A stretch of DNA of 14,907 nt from Thermatribacter sp964570785 (lineage in GTDB: Bacteria > Atribacterota > Atribacteria > Atribacterales > Thermatribacteraceae). Below the pieces are notes generated by a model. The model worked only from the letters and a program-made list of their open reading frames with translations, was not told the origin of the DNA and made no database searches. The stretch lies in the NCBI GenBank assembly GCA_964570785.1, contig CAZMZG010000044.1, positions 1-14,907 of the forward strand, read 5' to 3'. A program made the translations under genes and the position numbers. Positions 5,918-13,697 of this stretch are shown one piece after another. Every line of letters starts with the position of its first letter. Position 1 is the stretch's first letter.

Positions 5918-6247
5918 GTGAAGATAGCAATTGCTTCCTCAGATGGGAAGACCCTGGCTCAGCATTTTGGAAGATGTAAGGGTTTTGTGGTGTTTGAAGT
6001 GGAAAATGGTGAAGTGGTAACTCGGGAATACCGTGACAACGTTTTTTCTGAACATCAGGGAGCGCATGATGGAGGAGAAGGTAATTGTGCTCCGACCGAT
6101 TTGCTTAGAGATTGTGAGGTTGTGGTTGCAAGTGGCATGGGTCCCAGAGCCTACAGGTGTTTAAAGGAGCAAGGCAAGAAGGTCGTTATTGCGGCCGAAG
6201 ATGATGTAGAGAGCATTGTTAGCAAAATCCTGAGCGAGCTAAACTGA
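5918..6247 (+). CDS. NifX-like (dinitrogenase Fe-Mo cofactor family) protein, compact form
   Basis: A 109-residue single-domain protein. It has the family opening MKIAIASSDGKTLAQHFGRC, then a Gly/His/Asp-rich loop with a cysteine (HDGGEGNCAPTDLL), then VVVASGMGPRAYRCLKEQGKKV. Its four cysteines are C20, C57, C66 and C80; the longer NifX-like protein earlier in the cluster has none, so the two copies probably differ in metal binding. Start: GTG 5918 after AAAGGAGAG at 5902-5910, 21 bp past the preceding ATPase. It is the closer match to the ORP/MTH1175 type and a candidate carrier for a metal-sulfur centre built by the MinD-ferredoxin pair. The actual metal cannot be told from sequence. Confidence 0.87.
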   Translation: MKIAIASSDGKTLAQHFGRCKGFVVFEVENGEVVTREYRDNVFSEHQGAHDGGEGNCAPTDLLRDCEVVVASGMGPRAYRCLKEQGKKVVIAAEDDVESIVSKILSELN

Positions 6248-6290
6248 GACTGGCTTTTTGAGATCAGGCCTTGAGAGGAGAAATAGCTCC

Positions 6291-6992
6291 ATGGAGATTA
6301 CTGTCTTATATGATAATTTTCTTTTTCTTCCTGAGCTTCTTCCTTCGCATGGTTTCTCTTGCCTGATAAAGGGTGAAGAAAAAGTCCTTTTTGATACTGG
6401 CGAAAGCGGTCCTTTGCTTTTTAAGAACCTGGAACTTTTGAGGATAGACCCTTTGAGTATATCCCGAGTAGTCATTTCTCACGAACACTATGACCACATC
6501 GGAGGTTTGGGATACTTTCTTGCCCAAAACTCCAATGTGGTAGTGTATGGTTTGCCTTCCTTCTCTGAAGCAACTAAGGAGGAGATAAAAGAGAGGGGAG
6601 GGCATTTTGTGGAAGTTGGGAGAGGGATGGAGATAGCTTCTTCCGTGTTCACCACAGGAGAGGTGGATGGACCGGTTAAGGAACAGGCACTGGTGATAAA
6701 AGGTGAACAGGGTTTTCTTTTGCTCGGGGGGTGCTGTCATCCCGGGGTGGTTAGGATGGTTCAGGCGGCTTCCTCTCTGGTAGGAGACAAGATTCGCTTT
6801 GTGATGGGCGGCTTGCACCTTTATCACTCAAGCGATGAAGAGATTGTAAAAACTTTGGAAGCCTTGAGAGAACTTGGTGTTGAAAAAATGGCCCCTTCGC
6901 ACTGCAGTGGCTTTTTTGCCCTGGATACTGCTCAAAAATTGTGGAAGGAGAACTTTGTCTCTTCTGGAGTTGGGAAAAGTATTACCTGGTAA
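6291..6992 (+). CDS. Metallo-beta-lactamase-fold hydrolase, COG1237-like
   Basis: A 233-residue protein with the metal motif HEHYDH (H64, H66, D68, H69), a later ligand in GCCHPG (H150) and APSHC near the end (H204). The GCxHxG and GGLHL...APSHCSG pattern is typical of the COG1237 branch, which includes proteins annotated as dihydropterin ribofuranosyl-aminobenzene phosphate synthase. That name comes from archaeal pterin work and should not be assumed here. Start: ATG 6291 after GAGAGGAG (6273-6280); an in-frame ATG at 6258 lacks a ribosome site and adds a non-homologous extension. MBL-fold genes recur in NifX/MinD-ferredoxin clusters, so its substrate is probably tied to that system, but this is unknown. 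Confidence 0.82.
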   Translation: MEITVLYDNFLFLPELLPSHGFSCLIKGEEKVLFDTGESGPLLFKNLELLRIDPLSISRVVISHEHYDHIGGLGYFLAQNSNVVVYGLPSFSEATKEEIKERGGHFVEVGRGMEIASSVFTTGEVDGPVKEQALVIKGEQGFLLLGGCCHPGVVRMVQAASSLVGDKIRFVMGGLHLYHSSDEEIVKTLEALRELGVEKMAPSHCSGFFALDTAQKLWKENFVSSGVGKSITW

Positions 6993-7005
6993 GGAGTGAA
7001 TTTTG

Positions 7006-7752
7006 ATGAGTCGTTACAGCAAAATAGGTAAAGTAATCGCAGTGATGAGTGGAAAGGGTGGAGTAGGTAAAAGCTCTGTTTCGGCGCTTCTTGCTTGTGA
7101 ACTTGCTCGACGAGGGAAAAAGGTAGGCGTGATGGATGCCGACCTTACTGGCCCCAGTATTCCAACTATGTTTGGGATAGTGGGTAAGCGGCCGGAGGCT
7201 TTAAACCCTGGCATATTACCGGTTAAAACCCCCAAACTGGGTATAGAGGTTATCTCTATTAACCTCCTTCTTGAAAAACCGGAACAGCCGGTCATCTGGC
7301 GGGGTCCTCTTTTAAGCAAAGCCATCCAGGAGTTCTGGGAAGAAGTGGCCTGGAATGACCCGGACGTTCTGGTTTTGGATCTTCCACCAGGAACTGGGGA
7401 TATTCCCCTTACCGTTTTGCAGGTGATTCCTCTGGATGGAGTGGTTATAGTTTCCTCGCCTCAGGATGTGGCCTTTCTGGTAGTTAAGAAGGCTGTCAAC
7501 ATGGTTTACCAACTCAAAAAGCCCATTCTGGGCCTTGTGGAAAACATGAGCTACGTGGTTTGCCCCCACTGTGGAACTACTATTCGTCCCTTTGGAGAGG
7601 AAAAGGGAAAGAGTATCGCTGCTTCTCTTTTCATAACTTTTCTGGGCAATCTTCCCATAGATCCTAAACTTTCCAGGCGCTGCGATGAAGGAACCATTGA
7701 GGAGTATGAAAGTACGGAGGTTTCCTCAATAGTGGATAAGATAGTCCTGTAG
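7006..7752 (+). CDS. mrp: Mrp/NBP35-type iron-sulfur cluster carrier ATPase
   Basis: A 248-residue P-loop ATPase with Walker A KGGVGKS (17-23), MDADLTGPSIP (43-53), LDLPPGTGD (124-132) and a C-terminal CPHC (186-189), the pair that bridges a labile [4Fe-4S] cluster between subunits. Such proteins assemble and transfer Fe-S clusters. Unlike the two MinD ATPases upstream it has no ferredoxin insert, and unlike many bacterial Mrp proteins it has no N-terminal MIP18/DUF59 domain. Start: ATG 7006 with AAGGAG (6991-6996), 13 bp after the MBL gene; TTG 7003 is a less likely alternative. It closes the iron/cofactor block. ORP clusters also include an Mrp-like ATPase, supporting a joint role. Confidence 0.92.
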   Translation: MSRYSKIGKVIAVMSGKGGVGKSSVSALLACELARRGKKVGVMDADLTGPSIPTMFGIVGKRPEALNPGILPVKTPKLGIEVISINLLLEKPEQPVIWRGPLLSKAIQEFWEEVAWNDPDVLVLDLPPGTGDIPLTVLQVIPLDGVVIVSSPQDVAFLVVKKAVNMVYQLKKPILGLVENMSYVVCPHCGTTIRPFGEEKGKSIAASLFITFLGNLPIDPKLSRRCDEGTIEEYESTEVSSIVDKIVL

Positions 7753-7795
7753 GGTTAGGTTTTAGCGGAAAAGCCTCTTTTAGGAAGTTTTCTGT

Positions 7796-7839
7796 AAGCC
7801 CTCTTTGGGGGTTTTCTTCTTATCAGGGCTTGCTTTTAT
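7796..7839 (+). terminator. Possible weak terminator after mrp
   Basis: AAGCCCT (7796-7802) pairs with AGGGCTT (7825-7831) across a 22-base loop, followed by GCTTTTATT. The stem is short and the loop long, so it is only a candidate. It lies in the 170-bp gap that separates the metal block from the next operon. A palindrome AGCAT-T-ATGCT (7854-7864) further on is the only other structure seen there. No convincing promoter was found. Confidence 0.35.
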
Positions 7840-7922
7840 TCGTAAATAGTCGTAGCATTATGCTTGGTTTGTCTTTGCCTGATCGTTTGAGGTTTTGAAA
7901 AAGCGATGAGGGGGCTTGCAGA

Positions 7923-8564
7923 ATGTGGGTTGCCGATCCCAAAGTCATCCTTTGCTTTGGCGATTCTCTGACCTGGGGTTACAATCCCCGAAACGGCGAG
8001 CGCTACCTCTTTCGAGAGCGCTGGACGGGAATCTTGCAAGAAGAGCTGGGTAAAGAATACCGGGTTATTGAAGAAGGTCTGTGTGGTCGGACCACGGTCT
8101 GGGACGATCCCATTGAAGGAGATAAAAGCGGTAAAAAGCATCTGGGGCCTATACTTGAATCCCACCGCCCTCTGGACCTTGTGGTTATCATGCTGGGCAC
8201 CAATGATTTGAAGAAGCGTTTCAACCTTTCCCCCTTTGATATTGCTCAGGGAGCCGGCTTTCTGGTGGACATGGTGCGCTGCAGTGGTGCTGGAAGGGAT
8301 GGAAAGTCTCCCGAGGTGCTTCTTATTTGTCCTCCACCCCTTGCTCAACTCACCGATTTTGCAGGTCTTTTTGAGGGTGGAGTGGAAAAATCCAAAGAGC
8401 TTGCCCCCAACTACCGCATCATAGCTCGCTTTAAGCGCTGCCATTTTCTGGATGCTGGTGAGATTGTTAAAACCAGTGATATAGATGGAGTGCACTGGGA
8501 GGTGGAAGAAAACCGGAAGTTTGCCTTGAAGCTTGCCTCAAGAATCCGCAACATTCTGGGTTGA
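7923..8564 (+). CDS. SGNH/GDSL hydrolase, arylesterase/acetylesterase-like
   Basis: A 213-residue single-domain esterase with all SGNH blocks: GDSL with nucleophile S15, a glycine in EGLCGRTT (50-57), GTND with N94, and DGVHW with D188 and H191. The run 'VIEEGLCGRTTVWDDP' followed by 'PLDLVVIMLGTNDLK' is characteristic of the arylesterase/acyltransferase subgroup related to the Mycobacterium smegmatis MsAcT enzyme. No signal peptide is seen, so it should be cytoplasmic. Start: ATG 7923 about 9 bp after GAGGGGG. It leads an operon with a sugar-type MFS transporter and a beta-glucosidase, so removal of acetyl groups from imported sugars is plausible but unproven. Confidence 0.88.
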   Translation: MWVADPKVILCFGDSLTWGYNPRNGERYLFRERWTGILQEELGKEYRVIEEGLCGRTTVWDDPIEGDKSGKKHLGPILESHRPLDLVVIMLGTNDLKKRFNLSPFDIAQGAGFLVDMVRCSGAGRDGKSPEVLLICPPPLAQLTDFAGLFEGGVEKSKELAPNYRIIARFKRCHFLDAGEIVKTSDIDGVHWEVEENRKFALKLASRIRNILG

Positions 8565-8576
8565 GGGGACGTTTTT

Positions 8577-9749
8577 GTGAAGAAAAAACTGCAGCTTTTG
8601 CCGTTTTGCTGTGCGCTGGTTTTGATTGGTTTTGGCCTCTCCGGTGTGGGTTCGCTTATCCCCGAGATTGCTGACCATTTCAGTGTGGAATATGCGGTAG
8701 CAAGCAGAGTTTTTTTATTTCACGGCTTGGGGTATTTCTTCGCCATTCTTGTCGCTGGTTTTCTGGGAGACCTTCTGTCCAGGTTTCTGATTTTGAGAGT
8801 GGGCCTGGTAGTTATTATTGCAGGTCTTCTGGGGATTTCACTTCTTGACTGGTTTGGGCTGGTCTTAGCTTTCTTCATGGTTATGGGAGTGGGACTGGGA
8901 TTTCTGGACTGTATGTTGAACCCAGTGGCTGCCTCCGTTTTCGCTCAAAACCCGGGTGCAGTTTTGAATTTCATTCATGCTTTTTTCGGTTTGGGATCTC
9001 TTTCTGCCCCCCGTCTATATGCTTTCCTGGTTGAGCGAGGTGGTACCTGGCAGAGCTTTTATCTGGTGGTCTGTGGTTTTGCAGTGCTGGTTCTTTTGCT
9101 GTTCCTTTTGCCTTTTTTACCCAGGAAAGGCGAGGTTTCCGCTTCTTTTGGAGAGATTTTTGCTCTTTTCCGGGAGCCGGTCTTCTGGTTGATGGGTCTC
9201 ACTATGATTTTCTACGCAGGAGGGGTAAGCACCTTAAATGGCTGGTTGGTGGCTTATCTCAAGGAAAAGGGAATAGCACTTTCCCAGGCAGCCTCTTTTC
9301 TTTCTTTTTTCTGGACCGGTCTTTTCGCGGGAAGATTGTTACTTTCTTTCTTATCGGAAAGATGGGGCTATTTGAATATTGTACGTCTTAACTCAATAGC
9401 CGGTGCTCTGGTACTCTTTGTGGTTGTTACCGTTGCGCCTTCTTTTCCGGTTACTGCAGTTTTGCTTTTTGTTGCGGGTTTTGCACTCTCTACCATCATA
9501 CCCACTACTTTGGCCTATGCGGTGTCGGCATATCCAGAAACTTCTTCCACGGCCTCGGGGTGGTTGCTTTTTAATAACGGTATTGGCAACTTCCTTTTTC
9601 CCTGGCTGGGTGGTATAGTGGCTTCCTCGCTGGGTTTGCGGTTTACCGTGCTCTTTGTCCCGGTGTCGGTTTTGCTCATGTTACTTTTTCAGCAGCTTCT
9701 CTTTATAAAAAGTAAAGCCAGTTATGAGGAGGGGGTAAGCGGTGGATGA
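8577..9749 (+). CDS. Major facilitator superfamily transporter, FucP-like sugar permease group
   Basis: A 390-residue, very hydrophobic protein consistent with 12 membrane helices. The loop 2-3 motif is GDLLSRF (64-70), a variant of the MFS GxxxDRxGR signature. The segments NFIHAFFGLGSLSAP (131-145) and EPVFWLMGLTMIFYAGG (200-216) resemble fucose/glucose permeases of anaerobic bacteria. Start: GTG 8577 following GAGGGG at 8563-8568, right after the esterase stop. Its end overlaps the next gene by 8 bp. A sugar or glycoside substrate is inferred from family resemblance and from the GH1 gene in the same operon; an efflux role cannot be ruled out. Confidence 0.85.
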   Translation: MKKKLQLLPFCCALVLIGFGLSGVGSLIPEIADHFSVEYAVASRVFLFHGLGYFFAILVAGFLGDLLSRFLILRVGLVVIIAGLLGISLLDWFGLVLAFFMVMGVGLGFLDCMLNPVAASVFAQNPGAVLNFIHAFFGLGSLSAPRLYAFLVERGGTWQSFYLVVCGFAVLVLLLFLLPFLPRKGEVSASFGEIFALFREPVFWLMGLTMIFYAGGVSTLNGWLVAYLKEKGIALSQAASFLSFFWTGLFAGRLLLSFLSERWGYLNIVRLNSIAGALVLFVVVTVAPSFPVTAVLLFVAGFALSTIIPTTLAYAVSAYPETSSTASGWLLFNNGIGNFLFPWLGGIVASSLGLRFTVLFVPVSVLLMLLFQQLLFIKSKASYEEGVSGG

Positions 9750-10869
9750 AGTGTTTCCTTATCTTGAGAAGGTGCTTCAAAAGGTAGAAGCGATTGGTCC
9801 GCGCTTGAGTACCTCTTTTCAAGAAGCCGAGTTTGCCCGCTGGCTGGAGGGGGAGCTTTACAAAATGGACTTTGTAGTTGAGAAGGAAGATTTTAAAGCC
9901 CTCTCCACTTACAGCTTTTTTTACTGCGGAATATGGGGCATGTTTTTGGGTGCTTTTTGCTTGCTCTGGTTTTCAAGATGGCTTGCTCTGCCGCTTGCAC
10001 TTTTCGCTCTGCTTTTAACCTATTGTAACCTCAACACGGTACCCCTTCTGGCCACTTTGCTCACCCGCAGGAAATCCGTCAACGTCCTTGCCAAAAACAC
10101 CGATTCTCCCCGGTTTGTATTGTGTGCTCACCTGGACTCAGCGAGAACTTCTCTTTTCTTTAGCCCCCGCCTGGTAGTTTCTCCTCGCCTTAGTTTGCTG
10201 TTCAACATTGCCTCTTCAGTTTGGGTAGCGGTTGTGGTCTTGCTTTATGCTTTTCTGGGCTATGGCTGGTTGCGCTGGTTGGGTCTGCCCGCTTCTCTTT
10301 ATCTTTTGTTTCTTTTTGTCCTGCATTTCCATCGGGAATTCTGTATGCCTCCTTCACCCGGGGCCAACGATAACGGTAGCGGGGTGGCGGTGGCCCTGGA
10401 ACTTGCTTCTCGCCTGCAGAAGGCAAACCTGCCTTTTTGGGTGCTTTTTACCGGGGCAGAAGAGTCAGGTACTTTTGGAGCGCTCCATTTTTGGGAAAGG
10501 CACAAAGATCTGCTTCGAAGTGGAGTGTCCGTCATTAACCTTGACAACCTGGGAGCGGGGAGGCTGACTCTGGCCAGCATGGAGGGGATGTGGGAAGTTT
10601 TTGCCTCTTCGGAAGATTTGCGAAGAGAGATAAAGGCGGCAGCGCTTGAAAAGGGAATAACCCTTCTGGAGCGGCCTTACCTGGGCCTTTCCACTGACGC
10701 TACGGTTTTTTTGAAAAGAGGTGGCAAGGCGGTTACCATAATTGGCCTTGATGAACGGGGGCTTCCCCCCAACTGGCACTGGGTGACTGATACGCTGGAA
10801 AACCTGCATCGGCCCAGCCTGAAAAATGCGGTGGTTATGCTTGAGGAGTGGGCAAAAAGACATGTTTGA
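9742..10869 (+). CDS. M28-family metallopeptidase interrupted by membrane segments
   Basis: A 375-residue protein with the complete M28 di-zinc site: H130 (CAHLD), bridging D210 (GANDNGSG), general base E240 and ligand E241 (GAEES), D268 (NLDN) and H346 (NWHW). Hydrophobic segments lie at about 57-97, before the catalytic core, and at about 153-195, between the first zinc His and the DNGSG motif. The catalytic domain is thus split by a membrane hairpin and anchored. It probably acts as an aminopeptidase on peptides near the membrane, though sidedness is unclear. Start: GTG 9742 inside the MFS stop region, with GAGGAGGGGG ahead of it. The 3' end overlaps the PAP2 gene by 8 bp. Confidence 0.85.
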   Translation: MDEVFPYLEKVLQKVEAIGPRLSTSFQEAEFARWLEGELYKMDFVVEKEDFKALSTYSFFYCGIWGMFLGAFCLLWFSRWLALPLALFALLLTYCNLNTVPLLATLLTRRKSVNVLAKNTDSPRFVLCAHLDSARTSLFFSPRLVVSPRLSLLFNIASSVWVAVVVLLYAFLGYGWLRWLGLPASLYLLFLFVLHFHREFCMPPSPGANDNGSGVAVALELASRLQKANLPFWVLFTGAEESGTFGALHFWERHKDLLRSGVSVINLDNLGAGRLTLASMEGMWEVFASSEDLRREIKAAALEKGITLLERPYLGLSTDATVFLKRGGKAVTIIGLDERGLPPNWHWVTDTLENLHRPSLKNAVVMLEEWAKRHV

Positions 10870-11722
10870 TGTAGCGCCCCTTATTTTTTTGCAGAGCTTG
10901 CGTAGCCCTTTCTGGGACAGGTTTTTTCAGGTAGTTTCAGTGGTGGGTACTGACCTTTTTTACCTGGTAGTTCTGGTTGTTTGGTATCTTGGAGTTAGCA
11001 AAAAGGAGGGTATTTACTTGAGCCTGGTGCTTTTTGCTTCTCTTTTCCTGAACTTCGCCATAAAAACTCTGGTAGCCATTCCCCGCCCTTACCTGCACCC
11101 TCTGGTCCAGGCGCTTTCAGAAGCAGAAGGTTTCTCTTTTCCGAGTGGCCACGCTCAGTCCACGGCCACCTTCTTTTTTTCTCTGGCTTTACTCTACAGA
11201 AAGAAAGCACTCTGGTTGCTGGCTTTGGTGATGATTGGCCTGGTGAGCTTTTCCAGGGTTTACTTAGGCCTGCATTATCTGGAGGATGTGCTGGCCGGGG
11301 CTTTGCTGGGTGCTGGGTTTGCCTTTATGGCTTTTTACCTTAAAAGTAAATTAGAGATCAAACAGGTCAATATTTCTCTCCGATGGGGATTTATAATTAC
11401 TCTCGGCATTTCTTTTCTGCTTTTTTTAATAATTTGGGATAACCTCTCGGCTCGAGTGGGGGGAGCGATCAGTGGGGCACTTCTGGGCTGGTCCTTGGAG
11501 CGAGACTCCAGGGGGCTGGTGTGGAAGAGCTTGTTCAGCAGGGTAGTGTTTCTTGTACTGTCCCTTTTCAGCGTGCTGGCTTGTTTTCTGTTTTTACGCT
11601 GGGTTTTTCCGGAAGGAAGAGCGTTTCTATTCCTGCGTTATGCTATAGTAGTTTTCTGGGTGGTTTTTGGTATTCCAGTGTCGGTGAGGTTTCTGAGGAG
11701 GAAATTTGCTGGGGGGAGTTGA
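10862..11722 (+). CDS. PAP2-family membrane phosphatase with C-terminal extra helices
   Basis: A 286-residue membrane protein with the three phosphatase motifs: KTLVAIPRP (K68, R75, P76), PSGH (94-97) and SRVYLGLHYLED (R132, H138, D142). The core, to about residue 160, is the normal PAP2 lipid-phosphatase domain, acting on undecaprenyl-diphosphate, phosphatidate or similar lipids. Residues 173-275 add about four more hydrophobic helices that I cannot assign. Start: ATG 10862, overlapping the peptidase stop by 8 bp; the nearest ribosome site (GAGGAG, 10843-10848) is 13 bp away, so translation may rely on coupling. An in-frame ATG at 10826 lies within the peptidase gene and adds an unrelated polar leader, so it is less likely. 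Confidence 0.88.
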   Translation: MFDVAPLIFLQSLRSPFWDRFFQVVSVVGTDLFYLVVLVVWYLGVSKKEGIYLSLVLFASLFLNFAIKTLVAIPRPYLHPLVQALSEAEGFSFPSGHAQSTATFFFSLALLYRKKALWLLALVMIGLVSFSRVYLGLHYLEDVLAGALLGAGFAFMAFYLKSKLEIKQVNISLRWGFIITLGISFLLFLIIWDNLSARVGGAISGALLGWSLERDSRGLVWKSLFSRVVFLVLSLFSVLACFLFLRWVFPEGRAFLFLRYAIVVFWVVFGIPVSVRFLRRKFAGGS

Positions 11723-11723
11723 A

Positions 11724-13064
11724 ATGCCTTATTTTCCAGAGGACTTCATTTTTGGAGTGGCCACTGCTTCCTATCAGATTGAGGGTGCATGGAACGAAGA
11801 GGGAAAGGGTGAGAGTATCTGGGATCGCTTCTCGCATACTCCGGGGAACGTTCAGGACGGGACCACGGGAGATGTAGCCTGCGACCACTACCACCGCTTT
11901 GAAGAAGACGTGGCGCTTTTGAAAGAGCTGGGTGTTGATGTCTATCGTTTTTCCATATCCTGGCCCCGGATATTTCCGGAAGGAAAGGGCCGGGTTAACG
12001 AGAGGGGGGTGAATTTTTATCGCTCACTCATAGAGAAACTGCAGGAAGCAGGCATTAAACCTGTGGTAACTCTTTATCACTGGGATCTTCCTCAGAAGCT
12101 CCAGGATAGGGGGGGCTGGGAGAGCGAAGAAACTGTGGCGGCCTTCACAGAATACGCGCGCTTTCTTTTCCGGAGCTTTGGAAAAGAGGTTTTTCTGTGG
12201 ATTACTCATAACGAGCCCTGGGTGGCCTCTTTTGTGGGGCATTATGAAGGAAGACATGCACCGGGCAAGCGAGATTTCAAAGCTGCGCTTCAGGTGAGCC
12301 GTAATCTGCTTCTTTCTCACGGGCTTGCCGTGCAGGCCTTTCGGGAGGAGAAAACGCTGGGTTCCATTGGGATAACTCTCAACCTCACTCCGGTGCACCC
12401 CTTTTCAGATAGCGAGGAGGATATTCTGGCGGCTAAGCGCTGCGATGGTTACTTTAATCGCTGGTTTCTGGATCCTCTTTTCAGAGGGGAGTTTCCGGAA
12501 GACATGCTTCTTTGGTATGAAAAAAGGGGTTTTGCCTTTTCTCAGTTGAGCGAAGAAGAGAGGTCTCTGGTTGCTCAACCCCTCGATTTTCTGGGAATTA
12601 ACTATTATTTTCGACGAGTGGTTGGTAAAGGCGAGGAAGCAGTTTTCGAGGTGGACTTTTTTGATCCTCCCCAGAGCGAGTATACTGATATGGGCTGGGA
12701 AATATATCCTGAGGGTCTTTACGAGATTGTAAAGAGGGTTAGTGAGGAATATCAACCGGAGGATATCTACATCACTGAAAACGGCATTGCTCTTCCCGAC
12801 CAACCTAACTCCAGAGGACGGATCAACGATCAGAAGCGCATCGATTACCTGCGTTCGCACCTTTTGGCCCTGCATCGTGCTGTGGATGAAGGATGTCCAG
12901 TCTCGGGATATTTTGTGTGGAGCCTTATGGACAATTTTGAGTGGGGTTTCGGGTTTTCCAAGCGTTTCGGGCTGGTTTACGTGGACTACACTACTTTGCA
13001 GAGGATTAAAAAAGCCAGCTTTTACTGGTATCAGAAGGTGGTTAAGTCGAGGAGAGTGGATTAG
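11724..13064 (+). CDS. GH1 family beta-glucosidase
   Basis: A 446-residue protein, the standard GH1 length, with the N-terminal signature FIFGVATASYQIEGA (8-22). The acid/base is in THNEP (E164) and the nucleophile in YITENG (E352); WSLMDNFEW lines the aglycone side (399-407). No signal peptide, so it is intracellular. It hydrolyses beta-glucosides (and often beta-galactosides) such as cellobiose by a retaining mechanism. Start: ATG 11724 two bases after the PAP2 stop, with GGGGGGAG at 11711-11718. The operon includes a sugar-type MFS permease that could import the substrate. The precise sugar preference cannot be judged from sequence. Confidence 0.96.
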   Translation: MPYFPEDFIFGVATASYQIEGAWNEEGKGESIWDRFSHTPGNVQDGTTGDVACDHYHRFEEDVALLKELGVDVYRFSISWPRIFPEGKGRVNERGVNFYRSLIEKLQEAGIKPVVTLYHWDLPQKLQDRGGWESEETVAAFTEYARFLFRSFGKEVFLWITHNEPWVASFVGHYEGRHAPGKRDFKAALQVSRNLLLSHGLAVQAFREEKTLGSIGITLNLTPVHPFSDSEEDILAAKRCDGYFNRWFLDPLFRGEFPEDMLLWYEKRGFAFSQLSEEERSLVAQPLDFLGINYYFRRVVGKGEEAVFEVDFFDPPQSEYTDMGWEIYPEGLYEIVKRVSEEYQPEDIYITENGIALPDQPNSRGRINDQKRIDYLRSHLLALHRAVDEGCPVSGYFVWSLMDNFEWGFGFSKRFGLVYVDYTTLQRIKKASFYWYQKVVKSRRVD

Positions 13065-13122
13065 CCAGGCTATTTGATGGTGTTAGTGAAAGAGGTAGTT
13101 TTATCCCGAGGAGGGATGTGGT

Positions 13123-13644
13123 TTGCAGACCAGAGAAATAACCAAAGTAGCCGTATTGATCGCTATAGGGGTGGCCTTGCCTTATTTCTTCCATGTTAGC
13201 GGCATTCCTGGACAAGTTTTTCTACCCATGCACATACCAGTACTTTTGGGAGGGTTTTTGCTTCGTGGTGGCGGAGAGGCCTTTCTGGCCGGGTTGATTT
13301 TACCTCCTCTGAATTTTTTGGTCTCCGGAAGACCTGTCTTCCCCAGTCTGGTAACCATGATGTTTGAGCTTGGTGTATACGGCTTATCAGCTTTCTGGTT
13401 TTACCGGTGCTTGCACTGGGGAATTCTTTCTTCGCTGGTTATGGCTATATTTTTGGGAAGAGGTGCTTTTCTTTTGAGCAGCTGGATTTTGTTTTCGCTT
13501 TTGGGACGGTCGTTTGGGCTAATTCCGCTCCTCCAGACCCTGTTCATCGTGGCTTTGCCAGGAATTCTGGTTCAGTTGATCTTGATACCTTTTCTGGCTG
13601 GTGCTTTGCTAAAAAGAGAAAAAGAAACTCCCCGCTTTTTCTGA
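13123..13644 (+). CDS. ECF transporter S component (substrate-binding membrane subunit)
   Basis: A 173-residue protein with about five to six hydrophobic helices, starting TREITKVAVLIAIGVALPYFF. It has the MHIPVLLGGFLL stretch (36-47) and a FELGVYG segment (81-87) seen in a widespread class of energy-coupling-factor S components. It would capture a vitamin or trace nutrient for a shared ECF ATPase module, which is not in this window; the ligand cannot be named. The start is TTG 13123, six bases after the GAGGAGGG at 13109-13116; no in-frame ATG fits. It follows the beta-glucosidase by 58 bp in which no promoter is evident, and it ends just before a strong terminator. Confidence 0.85.
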   Translation: MQTREITKVAVLIAIGVALPYFFHVSGIPGQVFLPMHIPVLLGGFLLRGGGEAFLAGLILPPLNFLVSGRPVFPSLVTMMFELGVYGLSAFWFYRCLHWGILSSLVMAIFLGRGAFLLSSWILFSLLGRSFGLIPLLQTLFIVALPGILVQLILIPFLAGALLKREKETPRFF

Positions 13645-13665
13645 GAGGAATCTGGGTTGCCTTTC

Positions 13666-13697
13666 GGGGGCGCGGAAGTGCCCCCAGGTTTTTATTT
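13666..13697 (+). terminator. Intrinsic terminator of the second operon (GNRA loop)
   Basis: GGGGGCGC (13666-13673) pairs with GTGCCCCC (13678-13685), one G-T wobble included, around a GGAA tetraloop, then AGGTTTTTATTT. It ends the ECF S-component transcript. On the opposite strand no T-run follows, so it should act in one direction only. The T-tract overlaps the stop codon of the convergent reductase gene. Confidence 0.88.

Noticed and set aside
3416..6247. Nitrogen fixation locus
   Set aside because: NifX-like proteins occur widely outside nitrogen fixation; no nifH, D, K, E, N or B is present, and the neighbours match ORP-type clusters.
7830..7858. Promoter TTGCTT / TAGCAT before the esterase gene
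   Set aside because: Both elements match the consensus poorly; too weak to list as a feature.
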